NCBI RefSeq assembly: GCF_033568475.1
Contig: NW_027331831.1
Coordinates: 12,834,001 to 12,898,000 of the forward strand
Length of the DNA: 64,000 bases
Source of the DNA: Henckelia pumila
Lineage: Eukaryota > Streptophyta > Magnoliopsida > Lamiales > Gesneriaceae
Direction of reading: 5' to 3'
Part shown: positions 12,201-23,639 of the stretch, piece after piece
Layout: every line of letters starts with the position of its first letter
How positions within the stretch are numbered: the stretch's first letter is position 1
The notes under the pieces: generated by a model
What the model was told of the DNA's origin: nothing
Seen by the model: the letters and a program-made list of their open reading frames with translations, nothing else
Database searches by the model: none
Program-made: the position numbers and the translations under genes

Positions 12201-15200
12201 AACGCTGCACAAGCATAGGAGGTCTTCCCTGGAAAATAAAAGAACTAAAGATGAAAAAACCAACTGTCCATGTAGTCATACGCATGGTATCCAGTAACAT
12301 ACTCTAGGGTAAAATCTCAACAACAAGAACTTTATATACCAACACATCAACTCGATGATATGCCAATCACTAATAAGTCCAACTGATGCAACATCCATTT
12401 TAAAACAACCTCATACATGATAATTGCAACTTGTTCACAAGCAACTTCCACATCATGTCACCCAGAAAACAAAAAATCGTTGGGTGGTCTTTTATCGCCT
12501 CTGTTCTAGTTCCTTGGAACAGATGACAAAGGGAGTTTACCTTGTAAAACGATGTGAAAAACAAAGCCAAATTCTGAATGAAGGCCTGGGGGCAAAACAA
12601 GTAGCGGAATATCAGCATTGACAAACAACGAACAAACTACAAACGTTGATGTTTGATATCATTCAAAAAATACCTGTTCTTCAGTGTTTCCATTCGCGTA
12701 TGCCTCTAAAAAATTTGTGGTCGGCGGGAGGATGTTCTACAAGGCAACAAATGTTTTGGAGAATCATCCAAGAATCCCACTTTGTCCCTAACATGTAGTG
12801 AAATGAACATCGCAATATTGCATAAATATCAGAAATACCTGCAGTTGCACCAAGAATATTGTATACATTTTGACGTACTGCATGTTATAAAAATCCCCAA
12901 AACTAAGAGCAGCAACCTGCAAAACCCGGTTCATGCACAGCCATAATTATTTCTAGGAAAGAACGCAATTAGCATTCCAAAGATGACAGTGCAATATACC
13001 TCCGTCAAACACTGAAGCGTCAGATTGCGATATGCGGGCACAGGAAAAAACTTAAGAAGTGTTTCAAGCTGCCAAGAAAGGCCCAGGGGCAACAAATAAA
13101 ATTTAGCATAGCACTAACAAATCTAACAAATAAAAGATTTGACAAATCAGAAGGTCGCAGATCCTCCCAGTTTAAGAAGAAATAACATGAAAGGAAGGAA
13201 TGCACACCAGTGGAGACTCAAATATGTAACCCAGAGGGATCCACGAAAGAAATGCATGCAATGTAGCTAGGGTAGCCCTGATAAGTTCGGCCCTTTGAGA
13301 TGCTGATAATACGTATAAGCACAATTCGTGAATGAGCTGGAACTCACTGTAAACAAACATAACCCCTCAACATTAGGAGAAAAGAAACAGCCTGATTGGA
13401 GGAAAAAAAAGTCAAAGCAGTTGCACATCAAGTTCATAGCAAAAAAAAATAATTCACATCAGAACAGTAGAACTAAAATGCAAGATTGAATATAAGCGTG
13501 GAAGGATGAATACAATATGAGTAAGTGAATTGCTTGTGGCAGGCATCCACGCAATTACAAATATAAAAAATTGAGTTAACCTGCAATGAAAATCTAAGTG
13601 ACAACAATATAACTACTGAAGTAATCCATAACTAGACCAAGAATCAAATTGCTACCTGTTTAATGATTGTTTTAACTCTTTAATCTTTTGCTGAGTCATT
13701 TCACCCCTTGAGAAGTCAAAGACCTCTTCACTTAGAAGCTGACAAACATCATCTTTTCGTCAACTAAATTTAATTCATTATTAATAACCACAATAGAGGT
13801 ATAAATGACTGACTTTTAGAATGGCCATGCAATTCTCGCAGATGGTTTCACTAGTTTTCGCAGCTGCGACCAAGTCAGGAATAAAACTGCGCCAACGGGC
13901 TGGCCACTCATGCTTCAAAATCTGAAAACCATACCAGAATCATTATCAAGTTTGAGAATTCTAATCAGAAGATTCCCTAGTTGAATGAGGAAATCCAAAG
14001 ATAGAAACTATGAATATTCAAGAGGCAATCATATTAAGAATAGAACATAAATACCTGCACCAATATAATGTTGAGTTTGTTAACATATAACCTCTCTCGC
14101 CGAAAGGAGATCTCATCGCTTGAAAGCTACAAAGAACATTGAGTGAAACTCTTAAGCATATATAACCTCATAACTTAAACATAACATGAAAGATAATCAC
14201 AACACTCGTCCCAGAAAGAATTGGTCATAGTCACCTTGACAATAACTTCGGAAATATAGTTTTTCATGCCGTCTCGTTGTTCGGCAGGCAAAGCATTCCA
14301 TCTATACTTGATAACACCTTCTAGAACCTGTTCAGGAAGCAGTTCACTTAACAGCATCAAATAGCAACGTATAAATACAAACGAAGAGAATTACCAATAA
14401 GCAGAGAGCAGTTGATGGTAAAAACAAACATGGAAATCTTACTAAGATAAATATTAAACTTCATAACTACCATGAAATAGTTAATCACAGACCTGTAGGG
14501 CAAAAAACTTGGTGTTCAAGTTCTGAGTACTGGATAAAATGTGAACAACTTGCAGCCACATATCTGGATTATTTTGCAAGTCCCGCAAAATATGATCTGC
14601 TGCAGTCCTCTGCATCATGAAAGGGAAAACCAATTGGTTTTAATTCACATAATAAGCAAAAAAGGAAATTTCCAATTGCCATTCTGTGCACTTTATCATT
14701 CAATTTAAATATCTCCACTGTATTCTCAATAAAGCAGCTATAATATGCAGGAATTGGGAATCAAATAACTAGCAATGCCAACTAATAGAAACGACGACAA
14801 AAAACTAAAACTAATAACCAAAATTACAATGAAGATCCGCGAACAATGTTTGAAATTAAATAAAAAGAATTTTTACATGAGTAAATATATCCAGCATGAG
14901 ATATGCATGGAGAGGTGTGAATAATCAAGTGAAAACCCACTCTTTCAACGTATGAGACTTAATCAATATTCATCCTCAAGAACATTGAGACAAGTTCCTT
15001 CCTCATCATTCACACTCTCGTAACATATTATTTGTAAACTTTAAATCATGAATTTTGAAAAAGATTTACCAAAATAATATCTACATGTTCGTCTGCCAGA
15101 TCCATTAGCCATTCCTGCGATATTAAATATTATTTATGATACTTTTCTAGTTTTTATCCAATCAAACTGACAATATGGTTTCAATTTGTCCGTTCTGATA

Positions 15201-16860
15201 TGGTCGCACAAAATGGGCATTAAATTTATTATTTTACAGTTAAATAAATGATGCTGGTAGAAATTGCGTATAAGTTATTGAACATTCCTCACTGGTTTAG
15301 TAATAGAGGTAGAAATTGCGCATAAGTTATTGAACATTCCTCACTGGTTTAGTAATAGAGGTATATTATGTAATACTTTTGAATCTGTGTGATAACAAAT
15401 TGAAGGTCAAGGCTTTAAGCTGAGTTCAATTGAAGCCAAGTGAAAAGAATAAAAATATTTACTGATTACTCAGATTAGATTGTCCATATATATTATATTC
15501 ACGAGATTGGATGTTAAAATTATTATATGCTTTAAGTAATTAATAGGAGTGTTTTATTGTGAACCGTAACAGTGTTCTATTGGAACCGAGATTTTGTTAG
15601 GTCGAAGTAAAGTGAAATCTGCTCGAATCACGCTATGCCTTAGGGAGTTTCGATATAACCAAGGTGGCTACAAGAGACACCGTATGAAATAACAAAGCAG
15701 ATTACAAAAGACAAAATACACGTGTTGTTGCAAGAAATTAGATGATGCACTGTTCCAAACAAGGAATATTTTCCCTGTAAGTTACGACAAACCATTAACG
15801 ACAATCGATTGCATAACTCCACACTGAATGCAAAGCAGCAAAATTAACAGTATCCATGTTAAAAAGTTAAAATTTAAGGAAGAGTATCCATAACATGCGC
15901 AAAAAGCACCAAAGATAACGTAATCTCCAACGACCACACAGAGTTCACGTGAATGGTAGGAGAGCCATAATTTGGAGTTATGAGAAGGTTCAGTAGTCCA
16001 TAAGTTAAGAATGCAATCACTGCCGCCCTAGGAAAATAAAATGAAAGATAATAGCCTAGGGATAGGTGATCGTTGCAAATGTTGCAACTGTCTCTATATC
16101 GCCAGTGTTGAAAAGGTCGTAATAAATTAAACAAATGTTGAAAGAGCCTCATAAGTATATAATCGCTCTCAAAACAGAGCAGACAAGTCACATTGTTCCA
16201 GACCTCGCATTTTACTTTCATTCTAAAGGACATAGGGAATAAATAAACAAAACCAGCCAGAATCCTTGATAGATGCTAAGAACAATAATATTATGGACCT
16301 GAATAAATGCAATAAACATTTGTGGCCATATCATATACATGGAATGAGAAAGCTTGCGGTTTATTCACAATGTTAAATACACTTTCTAGGCTATTAACTT
16401 GAATCATGGGCAAATATTCACCGAGAAAATTCGTTGTAAATCACAAACAGTACTGAACTATTCACTCAACACTCTTGGGAAAATTTAATTCAAAAGTTTA
16501 AAAGGAAATGAAATGACACCTCCCCCACGGTTAATGGAATTCATCTACAGTCAAATTCAACGATGTTCAAAAAAAATTCTAGGCAGTGTCCATGGTAGAT
16601 AATGCTGCTTACGATGCCACAAACATTTGTTCGAAAATCAAGAACAAATACGTCGGCTTTCTCCCATTCACCGTTAGCAATCACAAAACATAAGCCGTCA
16701 AACGACAACCGGAGAAACTCCCAAAAGACAAAAAAAAAAAGATTAAAAGAGTGCTTCAGACCTCCTCTTTAGATCCGGTTCCGTAGAAAGCAGCGACAGT
16801 GGCATCGAGCAGAGCAACATCCACCGGCTGGCTCAAATCCCGTAACTTCTCTGCCGCCAT
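3241..16860 (-). CDS. XPO1: Exportin-1 (XPO1/CRM1), 32 coding exons, 1078 residues
   Basis: Nuclear export receptor of the importin-beta family; with Ran-GTP it carries leucine-rich NES cargo out through the nuclear pore. Exons in transcript order: 16860-16762, 14609-14493, 14327-14235, 14126-14055, 13921-13814, 13738-13656, 13346-13208, 13068-13000, 12916-12839, 12736-12674, 12585-12541, 12079-11972, 11788-11690, 10672-10463, 10342-10283, 8580-8470, 7355-7258, 7107-6999, 6786-6721, 6619-6521, 6383-6303, 6146-6057, 5775-5690, 5592-5512, 5432-5250, 5160-5094, 4961-4851, 4686-4579, 4497-4360, 4189-4052, 3965-3861, 3363-3241. All junctions are GT-AG and the sum is 3237 nt, in frame. The N terminus is [12 protein letters not shown]; the importin-beta N-terminal domain follows (about 30-100), then HEAT repeats. 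Highly conserved blocks include [34 protein letters not shown] and KRETLKLI. Cys504 in [13 protein letters not shown] corresponds to the leptomycin-B-reactive NES-groove cysteine. The C terminus is QDEMVDS. Length fits plant XPO1 (about 1075). It appears functional. Confidence 0.97.
7628..8132. mobile_element. Non-autonomous DNA transposon with AAGCGC-rich TIRs, in an XPO1 intron
   Basis: The left end reads catagttgtcaaaagc and the right end is its exact inverse, gcgcttttgacaactatg. Inside each end the words aaagcgc, aaggcgc and cgctttaagcgc recur in opposite orientation, extending the terminal inverted repeat imperfectly for more than 60 bases. A 9-base direct repeat, gttttatca, occurs at 7621-7629 and 8135-8143 and overlaps or abuts the ends, consistent with a MULE-size target duplication. 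No transposase is present. It lies in the intron between the exons at 8470-8580 and 7258-7355. Confidence 0.7.
8709..9546. mobile_element. 838-bp TIR element with 8-bp target duplication, in an XPO1 intron
   Basis: The ends are ctatgtagcatggatac (8709-8725) and gtatccatgcaacatag (9530-9546), 16 of 17 positions complementary. A perfect 8-base direct repeat, caaactgg, flanks the element (8701-8708 and 9547-9554). The inverted repeat continues imperfectly inward with ggacacgatacg / cgtgtccgatacgata words. The 8-bp duplication suggests hAT; MULE is possible because the ninth base is ambiguous. There is no transposase. The middle (about 8960-9150) is strikingly GC-rich with a aaagccctaatc motif and looks like a plant gene 5' UTR, possibly captured. 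It sits in the intron between exons 10283-10342 and 8470-8580. Confidence 0.75.
15257..15360. repeat. Tandem duplication, 2 x 52 bp, in XPO1 intron 1
   Basis: A 52-base unit beginning gtagaaattgcg and ending gtttagtaatagag occurs twice head to tail (15257-15308 and 15309-15360). The copies differ at one visible position (t/c in gcgYata). It lies in the largest XPO1 intron (14610-16761), which otherwise holds no recognisable gene. Confidence 0.85.
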
Positions 16861-16930
16861 GGAGAAGATCACTGCTCCCCTACTGTGAATAAAAAAGCCC
16901 TAGCAGGGAAAACAACAGCCAGCTATCCGA

Positions 16931-16952
16931 AAACCCTAAGAACCAAACCCTA
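16931..16952. promoter_or_regulatory. Two telo-box motifs upstream of the XPO1 ATG
   Basis: AAACCCTA occurs at 16931-16938 and again at 16945-16952, about 70-90 bases upstream of the XPO1 start codon in the likely 5' UTR. Telo-boxes are typical of plant housekeeping and translation-related promoters or leaders. Further upstream, near 17186-17215, gggctcggcccac and tggcccat match TGGGCC-type site II words. Function here is inferred from motif identity only. Confidence 0.5.
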
Positions 16953-17076
16953 GTTCCGATGCTTGAATGGAAAGTAAAAGGGAATTGGGTAATTTAAAAA
17001 GACAGCTTCAAAATGAAGCAGAAGAAGTGAGGGATTTAGAGAGGGGCTTTGAAATTAGTTTGAGCCCTTCCCTCCG

Positions 17077-17084
17077 TTTATATA
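17077..17084 (-). promoter_or_regulatory. Probable TATA box of XPO1
   Basis: On the minus strand the sequence reads CTATATAAAC, a good plant TATA box, about 217 bases upstream of the XPO1 start codon. It precedes a pyrimidine-rich leader. Spacing would put transcription start near 17050. No other candidate TATA box lies between it and the ATG. Confidence 0.5.
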
Positions 17085-17086
17085 GT

Positions 17087-18069
17087 GAGAGAGATTTTGC
17101 TTATTTTCTGAATCTATGGTGTTTCTATTCTACTGTTTTCTTCTACCATATCATTACAAATTAAAATACTCGTCGACTATATGGGCTCGGCCCACTTTCA
17201 GAATTCTGGCCCATTTATACTTCTCAACGTCCAATTACTCCGATCAATAAGCTCGTCGAAATCAAGTCATTTCATCCAAACATACTCTACTTTGTTGTTT
17301 ACTATTACTTTTCCGCAAATCACGTGTTTCTTCAAAAAATTACTTGGGCTTGTCTTGGATTTTGAAGATCGGCTGAGGATGACAATGTGGCGGCGAGTTT
17401 GGCCTGTCTCAAAATTCAATAGGTTCAAATTTCAATACGAGTTAGATTCGCTCAAATTATTTTTTTAGAAAATATTATTCATTACGCAATTAAAAAAACG
17501 TTTGATAAAAGAGAGCCGAGTTTGAACTTGTTTATTTCCATACCTACTCAATGCTGAATTACCTCGTGCACGACTCATGTACGCTAAATTAGTAATGGAG
17601 TACTGATGGTGCACTTTGCACTTCACATCGTCGATTCGTCATTGGGAGCATTGAGAAACCTTTCATCATATGAAAATAAAATGTGGTTCGATGATGTGTC
17701 GGTTGGTCCGATCAACGTACATATGACAAGGTTTTGCTGATGAGGTGGATGATTGGGGTCTTGGGGATGCATGAGATTCTGAAGATTGAGAGTCATTGGA
17801 TAGTGGTTGGACACACTAGATTGAAGGGGTGTGATGGTTCCCAATCTGAACCTTTAGATTGCAGATGGAGAGATTGGATCGATCCAGAGAGGATGCATAC
17901 AAATGGTTGTGCATCATCACGAGACATGTGATCTGGATTGCTAGAATGGCTTGAGTGGTTGCGATCATCTAGTGGAGCGTGATCTAAATTGTATATTGAG
18001 AGATTAAATCATTTGAATAAATCTCATGAAAAGTATACTCTACGATAGTTGTAACTCGTCGAATGAGAA
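17087..18069. other. Intergenic DNA between XPO1 and the LINE remnant
   Basis: This contains the distal XPO1 promoter, including TGGGCC-type words near 17186-17215. From about 17600 the sequence may be the eroded upstream part of the LINE ORF1 region, but I could not align it to a domain. No open frame here carries a recognisable motif. Confidence 0.35.
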
Positions 18070-18630
18070 GTGTCTACACCATTCAGGGGTGCTTACGATC
18101 AGTCCTATCTAGGTCAGTTCGTTCGCACTCGGGTACGTTTTGAAATTCGAAAACCCTTGAAACAATTTGTGTGTGTTGGGGTTGAAGATGGGGAGGGTGT
18201 CATCATTATCCTTACCTATGAGCGTCTACCGGACTTTTGTTATCGATGTGGTATTCTTGGTCATTCGTTACGAACTTGTGGTGAGCCGATCGAGGAGAAC
18301 TGTGAGATGAGGTTTGACGTTTGGATGAGGGCTCAAACTCTAGGTAGAAAGGGTAGGAGTTGTTCACCTCTTGCAAAAACACCAAACCCTAGCTCTGATA
18401 AGTTGGTTGTGGTGATCCGAGAACCGCAGATGACTAGGATGAAGGGTAAAGAACGACAATTAGGTAATCTTGATCGAGTTGTCTCTCAAGCACCAATAGA
18501 AGGTCTTGGTTTGACAGTTGTTGGCAAAATTAGAGGTGCTGCAGTTGATTCGAGAGTGCATGGAGTTGGCAAGGGGGTAAATCACGGTATGGTGGATACA
18601 GAGGTGAGAATGAAAATCATATTATGGTAG
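18070..18630 (+). pseudogene. LINE ORF1-like fragment with zinc knuckle
   Basis: The translation has a DUF4283-type segment (LGQFVRTRVRFEIRKPLK) followed by YERLPDFCYRCGILGHSLRTC. That is the CX2CX4HX4C zinc knuckle (zf-CCHC_4) typical of plant L1-type LINE first ORFs, which bind the element RNA. The N-terminal part of DUF4283 is missing. Downstream, about 18655-18690, a frame with SPMKWKRLAQ resembles the usual tail of these proteins. It lies immediately upstream of decayed reverse-transcriptase sequence in the same orientation, so I treat it as the 5' half of one old LINE. Confidence 0.7.
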
Positions 18631-18844
18631 ATGCAGTAGTTCTCAAGTCCAAGCCGAGTCCGATGAAATGGAAACGCCTAGCTCAAGCCAAACCTGGTAA
18701 GAAGTGTGTTACTTTGCCAGAAAAGGTAATTCCCTCGGGCTTAAAATGAGCAGTTGTTGAGATCGTGGTTGACGAGTCCCGCGATAGTATCAGATTGGGA
18801 AAACGAAAGTTGGTGGATGACTCGATGGTTAATACTACAAGCCC

Positions 18845-20531
18845 ATTAACGGTGGTGGTTGCTCAGTAGAGTTGACTGGCTAGCTATGTGGGATAAAAAT
18901 ACCAAATTATTTCACAGGAAGACGATTCTCACGAAGGCACATAATCATATCAGCGGTCTGATCTCCACGCACGGCGACTTTGTGCATGACCAGGGAGGTA
19001 TGACAACCATTATTCTGAATTATTTTGACGTTCTATTTGCTTCCGCTGCTCCCTCACCTGATTTAATGCTCCCATACTTGATTGTGTTAAGCCATCAGTG
19101 ACAAGCTCTATGAACACTATTCTATGTGCACCCTTCACGAGACTGGAGATTAAATCTGAATTATTTGATATGAGCCCAGATGGGATGTCAACTCAGCTCT
19201 ACCAGAAATATTGCATATTAATGGAGAGGATGTTTCTTCTGTAATACTTGTCGTTCTTAATGATGGTGCCCCGATGGAAGACTATAACAAAACTATTATT
19301 ACCCTTATTCCTTACGTACCAAATGAGATGCTAATGAAGGAGTTTCAACCTATAAGTCTTTGCAATGTATGCTATAAAATCATTGCTCGGGTGATGACTA
19401 ATCGATTAAGACCGATGATGGCACATATAATTGATGATGATACTAAGAATGTGTTTGTTCTTGGCCGCATGATCTCGGATAACATTATTCTCAGTTTTGA
19501 GACGATGCACTGGTTTCAAAATCGTAAGAAAGACAAATTTTGGTATGCGGATCTGAAATTAGATATGAGTAGTGCTTATGATAGGATGGAATGGAAACTT
19601 CTTGAATCTATCGTGCTTAAGATGGGATTTTGCACATAATGGATTGGCAAGGTTATGGGATGTATTTGGAGTGTCAAATATTCCTTTTCATTGAATAATC
19701 AGGTGGTTGGTAACCTGAAACCGAGTAGGAGAATTCGCCAAGGAGACTTTCTGTCCCCTTATCTCTTTACTTTGTGTGCCCAAGGCTTATCTTCTATGTC
19801 AACAATGTTCGAGGCAAGGGGCGACTTCACGGGGTGCGTATTGCTTCTCATGGACTAGTATTAATGCACCTCGTCTTTGCAGAAGACATCCTCGTATTCT
19901 TAAAAGCTACGAAAGATGATTGTTCTAGTGTGGCTAATTGTCGGGGCACTTATGAAACAGCTTCAGGCCAAATGATAAATTTTGAGAAATCGGCACTATC
20001 ATTTACTCCAAATATTGAACTTGCCATGGTCGACAAGACTAAATTTGTGTTCACAATCCTGGTTGTTCAAGGGCATGAAGTTTATCTTGGGCTCCCTAAC
20101 TTCTCGTTACGGAGCAAGAAGATTCAGTTTGGTTACCTAGTCGAGAGAGTTTTTCACAGAATCAAGGGGTGGGGCAGCAAAATTTTTCTGTTGGCGGCAA
20201 TGACATCCTGATTAAATCAGTGTTACAGGTAATACCAACTTATGCTATGTCCTGCTTCCGTCTTCCAGAGTTGACGTGTGCTTCCATTGAAAAAGAATGT
20301 GCAAATTTTTGGTGGGGAATAGAGAATGACAAACGGAAGATGCACTAGAAAACTTGGAACCTCCTATGCAAACCGAAATGTCTAAAGGGGACTGGGGCTC
20401 TAAAAATTAGAGATGTTTATTAAGGCTTTACTGGCAAAACAGATGTGGTGTATCATTCAGAATTCGACATCCTTAGTGGCAAGAGTTCTCAAAGCTCGCT
20501 ACTTTAAGCACTTGGATCTCATGCACGTGTT
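18845..20531 (+). pseudogene. LINE reverse transcriptase remnant (L1-like), endonuclease missing
   Basis: In-order blocks of a plant non-LTR reverse transcriptase are spread over several frames. They are RVDWLAMWDKNTKLFHRK (18859 on), FQPISLCNVCYKIIARV with NRLRPMM (about 19345-19430), LDMSSAYDRMEW (the first catalytic Asp region), RIRQGDFLSPYLF (about 19730), HLVFAEDILVF (YADD position altered to FAED), and GQMINFEKSALSF. A zf-RVT-like tail follows (MSCFRLPE, then RVLKARYFKHLDL to about 20530). Multiple stops and frameshifts make it non-functional. The APE-type endonuclease expected between the zinc knuckle and RT is absent, an internal deletion near 18845. The RNase H/3' tail ends abruptly at 20531. 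Confidence 0.85.
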
Positions 20532-20548
20532 TGCATATCGGTAACTCA

Positions 20549-21238
20549 TGCCCAAAAACGCAGCGGAAGTTTAAAATTATATGTAAATCGAACACTTGTG
20601 TAGCATTATAAAAACATAAAAATCCATAGGGTGTTGAAGAAGTTTTTACCTATCAATCTTAAAAAATTGATTATGACTCCAACCAGATTGTAACAACTTG
20701 GCTCTTGAAAAGATATAGCTTCTCTACAAGCTTCGAAGATCACACATTCACACTTTGCTCAAATGAACTCAATCTTCCAAGAGCACACCTTACTCAAAAT
20801 GGTCTCTCCTTCAAATTAGGTCCATGACTATTTAAACTAGATCCACCCTATATATGCAATAGAATATAGAGAATTTTTCATTGAGAATTCTTTGCTTCAA
20901 CTACACAAGATGAAGGCAAAAATGAGGAGAATAGATGAAGGGAGTGGATGGCCATATGCATGAGAGAGAGGAGGGAGAATTTCTTCTTGGTTCTTGGTTC
21001 TTGGAAAAGTGTGTTACGACAAAAGTAAAAACATGTATTGCATATTGTGCATCTTGTCATGTAACTCTTTATCTCCTCTCTTACATGTATTGTATATGTT
21101 TTTGGTCAAACACATACATACAAGGCCCATGAACTTAATATTTAATTCATTGACAAACCTAAACCCATTTAAGTCCAATCAATAAATTAAATCATACTTG
21201 AACTCATTCAAGCCCACTACTAGAATAATTATTCAACA
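20549..21238 (-). mobile_element. Probable solo LTR (Copia-like), minus strand
   Basis: Read on the minus strand the segment begins TGTTGAATAATTATTC (from 21238) and ends CTTCCGCTGCGTTTTTGGGCA (20549). The latter is the CTTCCGCTGCG ending typical of some plant Copia LTRs. No internal domain accompanies it. I do not see a matching 5-base target duplication, so the left or right boundary may be eroded or the piece may be truncated. It lies at the point where the LINE sequence stops. Confidence 0.45.
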
Positions 21239-21450
21239 CTACTTTTATTTGGACTCTACAAGACCCAATAGTGTTTAATTAAGGGTAAATTATAAATTCA
21301 TACCCAAACCTATTTTCATCTTACATTTTAATACCTAACCCATTAAAAATTATTTTCTACTCCCTGGAGAGAGAAAATTTTGTTTAAAAATACCAATTCT
21401 ACCCTTATCTATTAAAAATCCTAATAAATCACTAAAAAAAAGGTGAGAGA
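21239..21450. other. AT-rich spacer before the caulimovirid fragment
   Basis: No coding signal. It includes a run of short-frame AT-rich sequence and ends just before the first recognisable protease codons of the endogenous pararetrovirus fragment. Confidence 0.3.
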
Positions 21451-23496
21451 ATGGATACTAAAAACAAAACAAATCCAAATAGTATTTATATAAAAATTCA
21501 AATTAAAATCAAAGAACATAAACCATATCATATACATGCTTATGTTGATACAGGAGCAAGTATGTGTCTAGCAAGTAAACACATACTCCCAACTCATTAT
21601 TGGAAGAAATACGACAAATGATTAAAAGTTCGAATAGGAGATTGATCAATAATCATGCTTAATACAGTAGCAGAAAAATTAAAAATAGAAATAGAAGAAA
21701 CAAAATTTGTAATACCCATTATATATCAAATAGAATCAGGAATGGACATTATAATAGGAAATAACTTTTTAAGAGAATATCTTCCCTTTACAAAATTTGA
21801 AAATCACATAACTTTAAACAAAGGATCATCAATGATTTATATTCCTAAAATACGAACAGCATTTCGTGTAGGAAATGAAGGATTTACAAAAAAATTTCAT
21901 AAACGAAATGCAAATTCAATAGAACTAAAAATAGAAAATATTTTAACAATTAATCATGAAAAAGAAATCATGAAAAAATTTCATGATATTTGTTCTGAAA
22001 ATCCTCAGGACAAAATTAAGAAAAGAAAACAATTCATTGCTTCAATAAAACTTAAAGACCCTAATATCACAATTCGTGAAGCACCAAGAAGATGCAGCAT
22101 GGATGATGTAAAAATATTCGAAAAAGAGGTTCAAGAATTACTAAAACTTAAGATAATCATCCCAAGCAAGAGTCCACACTCTTCACCAGCCTTTTATGTC
22201 AGTAAGAAAGACACTGATAAGAAAAGAATGGTAATTGATTATCAAAAAATGAATAATGCAACAATTATGGATGGATATTACATCCCAAACAAGAATGATT
22301 TACTATCTTATATAGGAGGAATGAAATATTTCTCCAGTTTAGATTGTAAATCAGGATTCTGGCAAATTCAGCTAGAAACACAAACACAATTACTTACATC
22401 ATTCAGTTGTCTAAAAGGACAGTATCAATGGACTGTATTACCTTTCGGACTTAAACAAGCACTAGGTATCTTTCAAAGATATATGGATGAATCTTTTAAA
22501 TCATATGTAGATTTTTGTTGTGTTTATATAGATGACATATTAATTTATTCGAAAACACTAGATCAACATTATAAAGACCTCATGAAAGTATTAGATATTT
22601 GTCATAAAGATGGAATTATACTTTCTGAAAAGAAAGTACAATTGTTTAAAACAAAAATAAATTATTTAGGATTACAAATAGAAGATGAAAAACATTGTTT
22701 ACAACAGCATATACTTGAGAAAATTCACGATTTTCCTAGTGAAATCAAGGATAAAGATCAATTAAGAAGATTTTTAGGATTATTAACTTATTCTGGAAAT
22801 TACATTAAGAAACTTGCAGAAATCATAAAACCTCTTCAAGTAAAACTTAAACAAGACTACAAGTGGAAATGGTCTAAAGAAGATACTAATTATATAGACA
22901 CTATTAAAAAGAAAATAATTAGTAATCTTCCTGAGTTATATTTTCCTTCCAATAAAGATATAATAATAATTGAAACAGACGCTTCAGATGAATACTGGGG
23001 AGCATGTTTAAAAGCTTATACTGGATAAATAAATTTAGAAGAACTTACTAAAACATCTACTAGAAATAATGAAGAATTATGCAATTATACATCAGGAATT
23101 TTTCAAGGTGCACAATTAAATTATCATTCAAATGAAAAAGAATTATTAGCTTTAATATTCACAATTAGAACTTATGAAATTTATCTTATTCCTAAACCAT
23201 TTTTAGTAAGAACAGATAATATGAATTTAACATATTTCAAGACAATGAAAATATCAAGAAATGCAGGGAGAAATGCAGCAAGGATAATTAGATGGCAATT
23301 GGAATTGAACCATTATCAGTTCGAGATCCAACATGTCAAAGGAACGGATAATTCATTACCCGACGCATTAACCAGAGAACTTCATTCAAATTATACTATC
23401 CGTAGTAACGGAATAACAAAAGAGATCCTAAGTGATCCAGAAAATGACCACGAGTCATCCGAACATGCCTTAGAAAGCATGAGGAATATAAATTGA
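21451..23496 (+). pseudogene. Endogenous caulimovirid polymerase fragment (protease, RT, RNase H)
   Basis: This is an old integrated copy of a plant pararetrovirus polymerase ORF. A retroviral-type aspartic protease comes first (about 21451-21620) with a VDTGAS active-site motif near 21545. A long open stretch (21655-23028) holds a reverse transcriptase with the YIDDIL catalytic box near 22530 and the LPFGLKQA-type block before it. The RNase H domain begins with ETDASD near 22975 and continues past a stop codon at 23026-23028 to about 23380 (HVKGTDNSLPDALTR). Stops also separate protease and RT (for example TGA at 21618-21620). No coat, movement or transactivator ORF is seen, and no intergenic region with a priming site. 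It resembles the caulimovirus lineage rather than badnaviruses, by general motif content. It is broken and partial. Confidence 0.85.
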
Positions 23497-23625
23497 TGAA
23501 ATGAGATTTATATTCAGAGACATGAATTATTTTATAACTTTCAGTCATCCGGCCATGCCTCAGAAAACATGAGGAATATAAATTGATGAAAATGAGATTT
23601 ATATTCAGAAACATGAATTACTCTA
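23453..23625. repeat. 90-bp tandem duplication at the end of the caulimovirid fragment
   Basis: A unit starting agtcatccg and containing catgaggaatataaattgat is present twice with a 90-base period (23453-23542 and 23543-23625). The copies differ at a few bases and one extra A in the second, so the second copy is in another frame. It immediately follows the RNase H coding part and precedes the RPA-like sequence. Confidence 0.8.
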
Positions 23626-23639
23626 TGAGTAAAGACAAT

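Noticed and set aside
15874-16233. Open frame of 119 codons on the minus strand within XPO1 intron 1
   Set aside because: No recognisable domain, no splice context, and the XPO1 reading frame joins directly from 16762 to 14609 without it.
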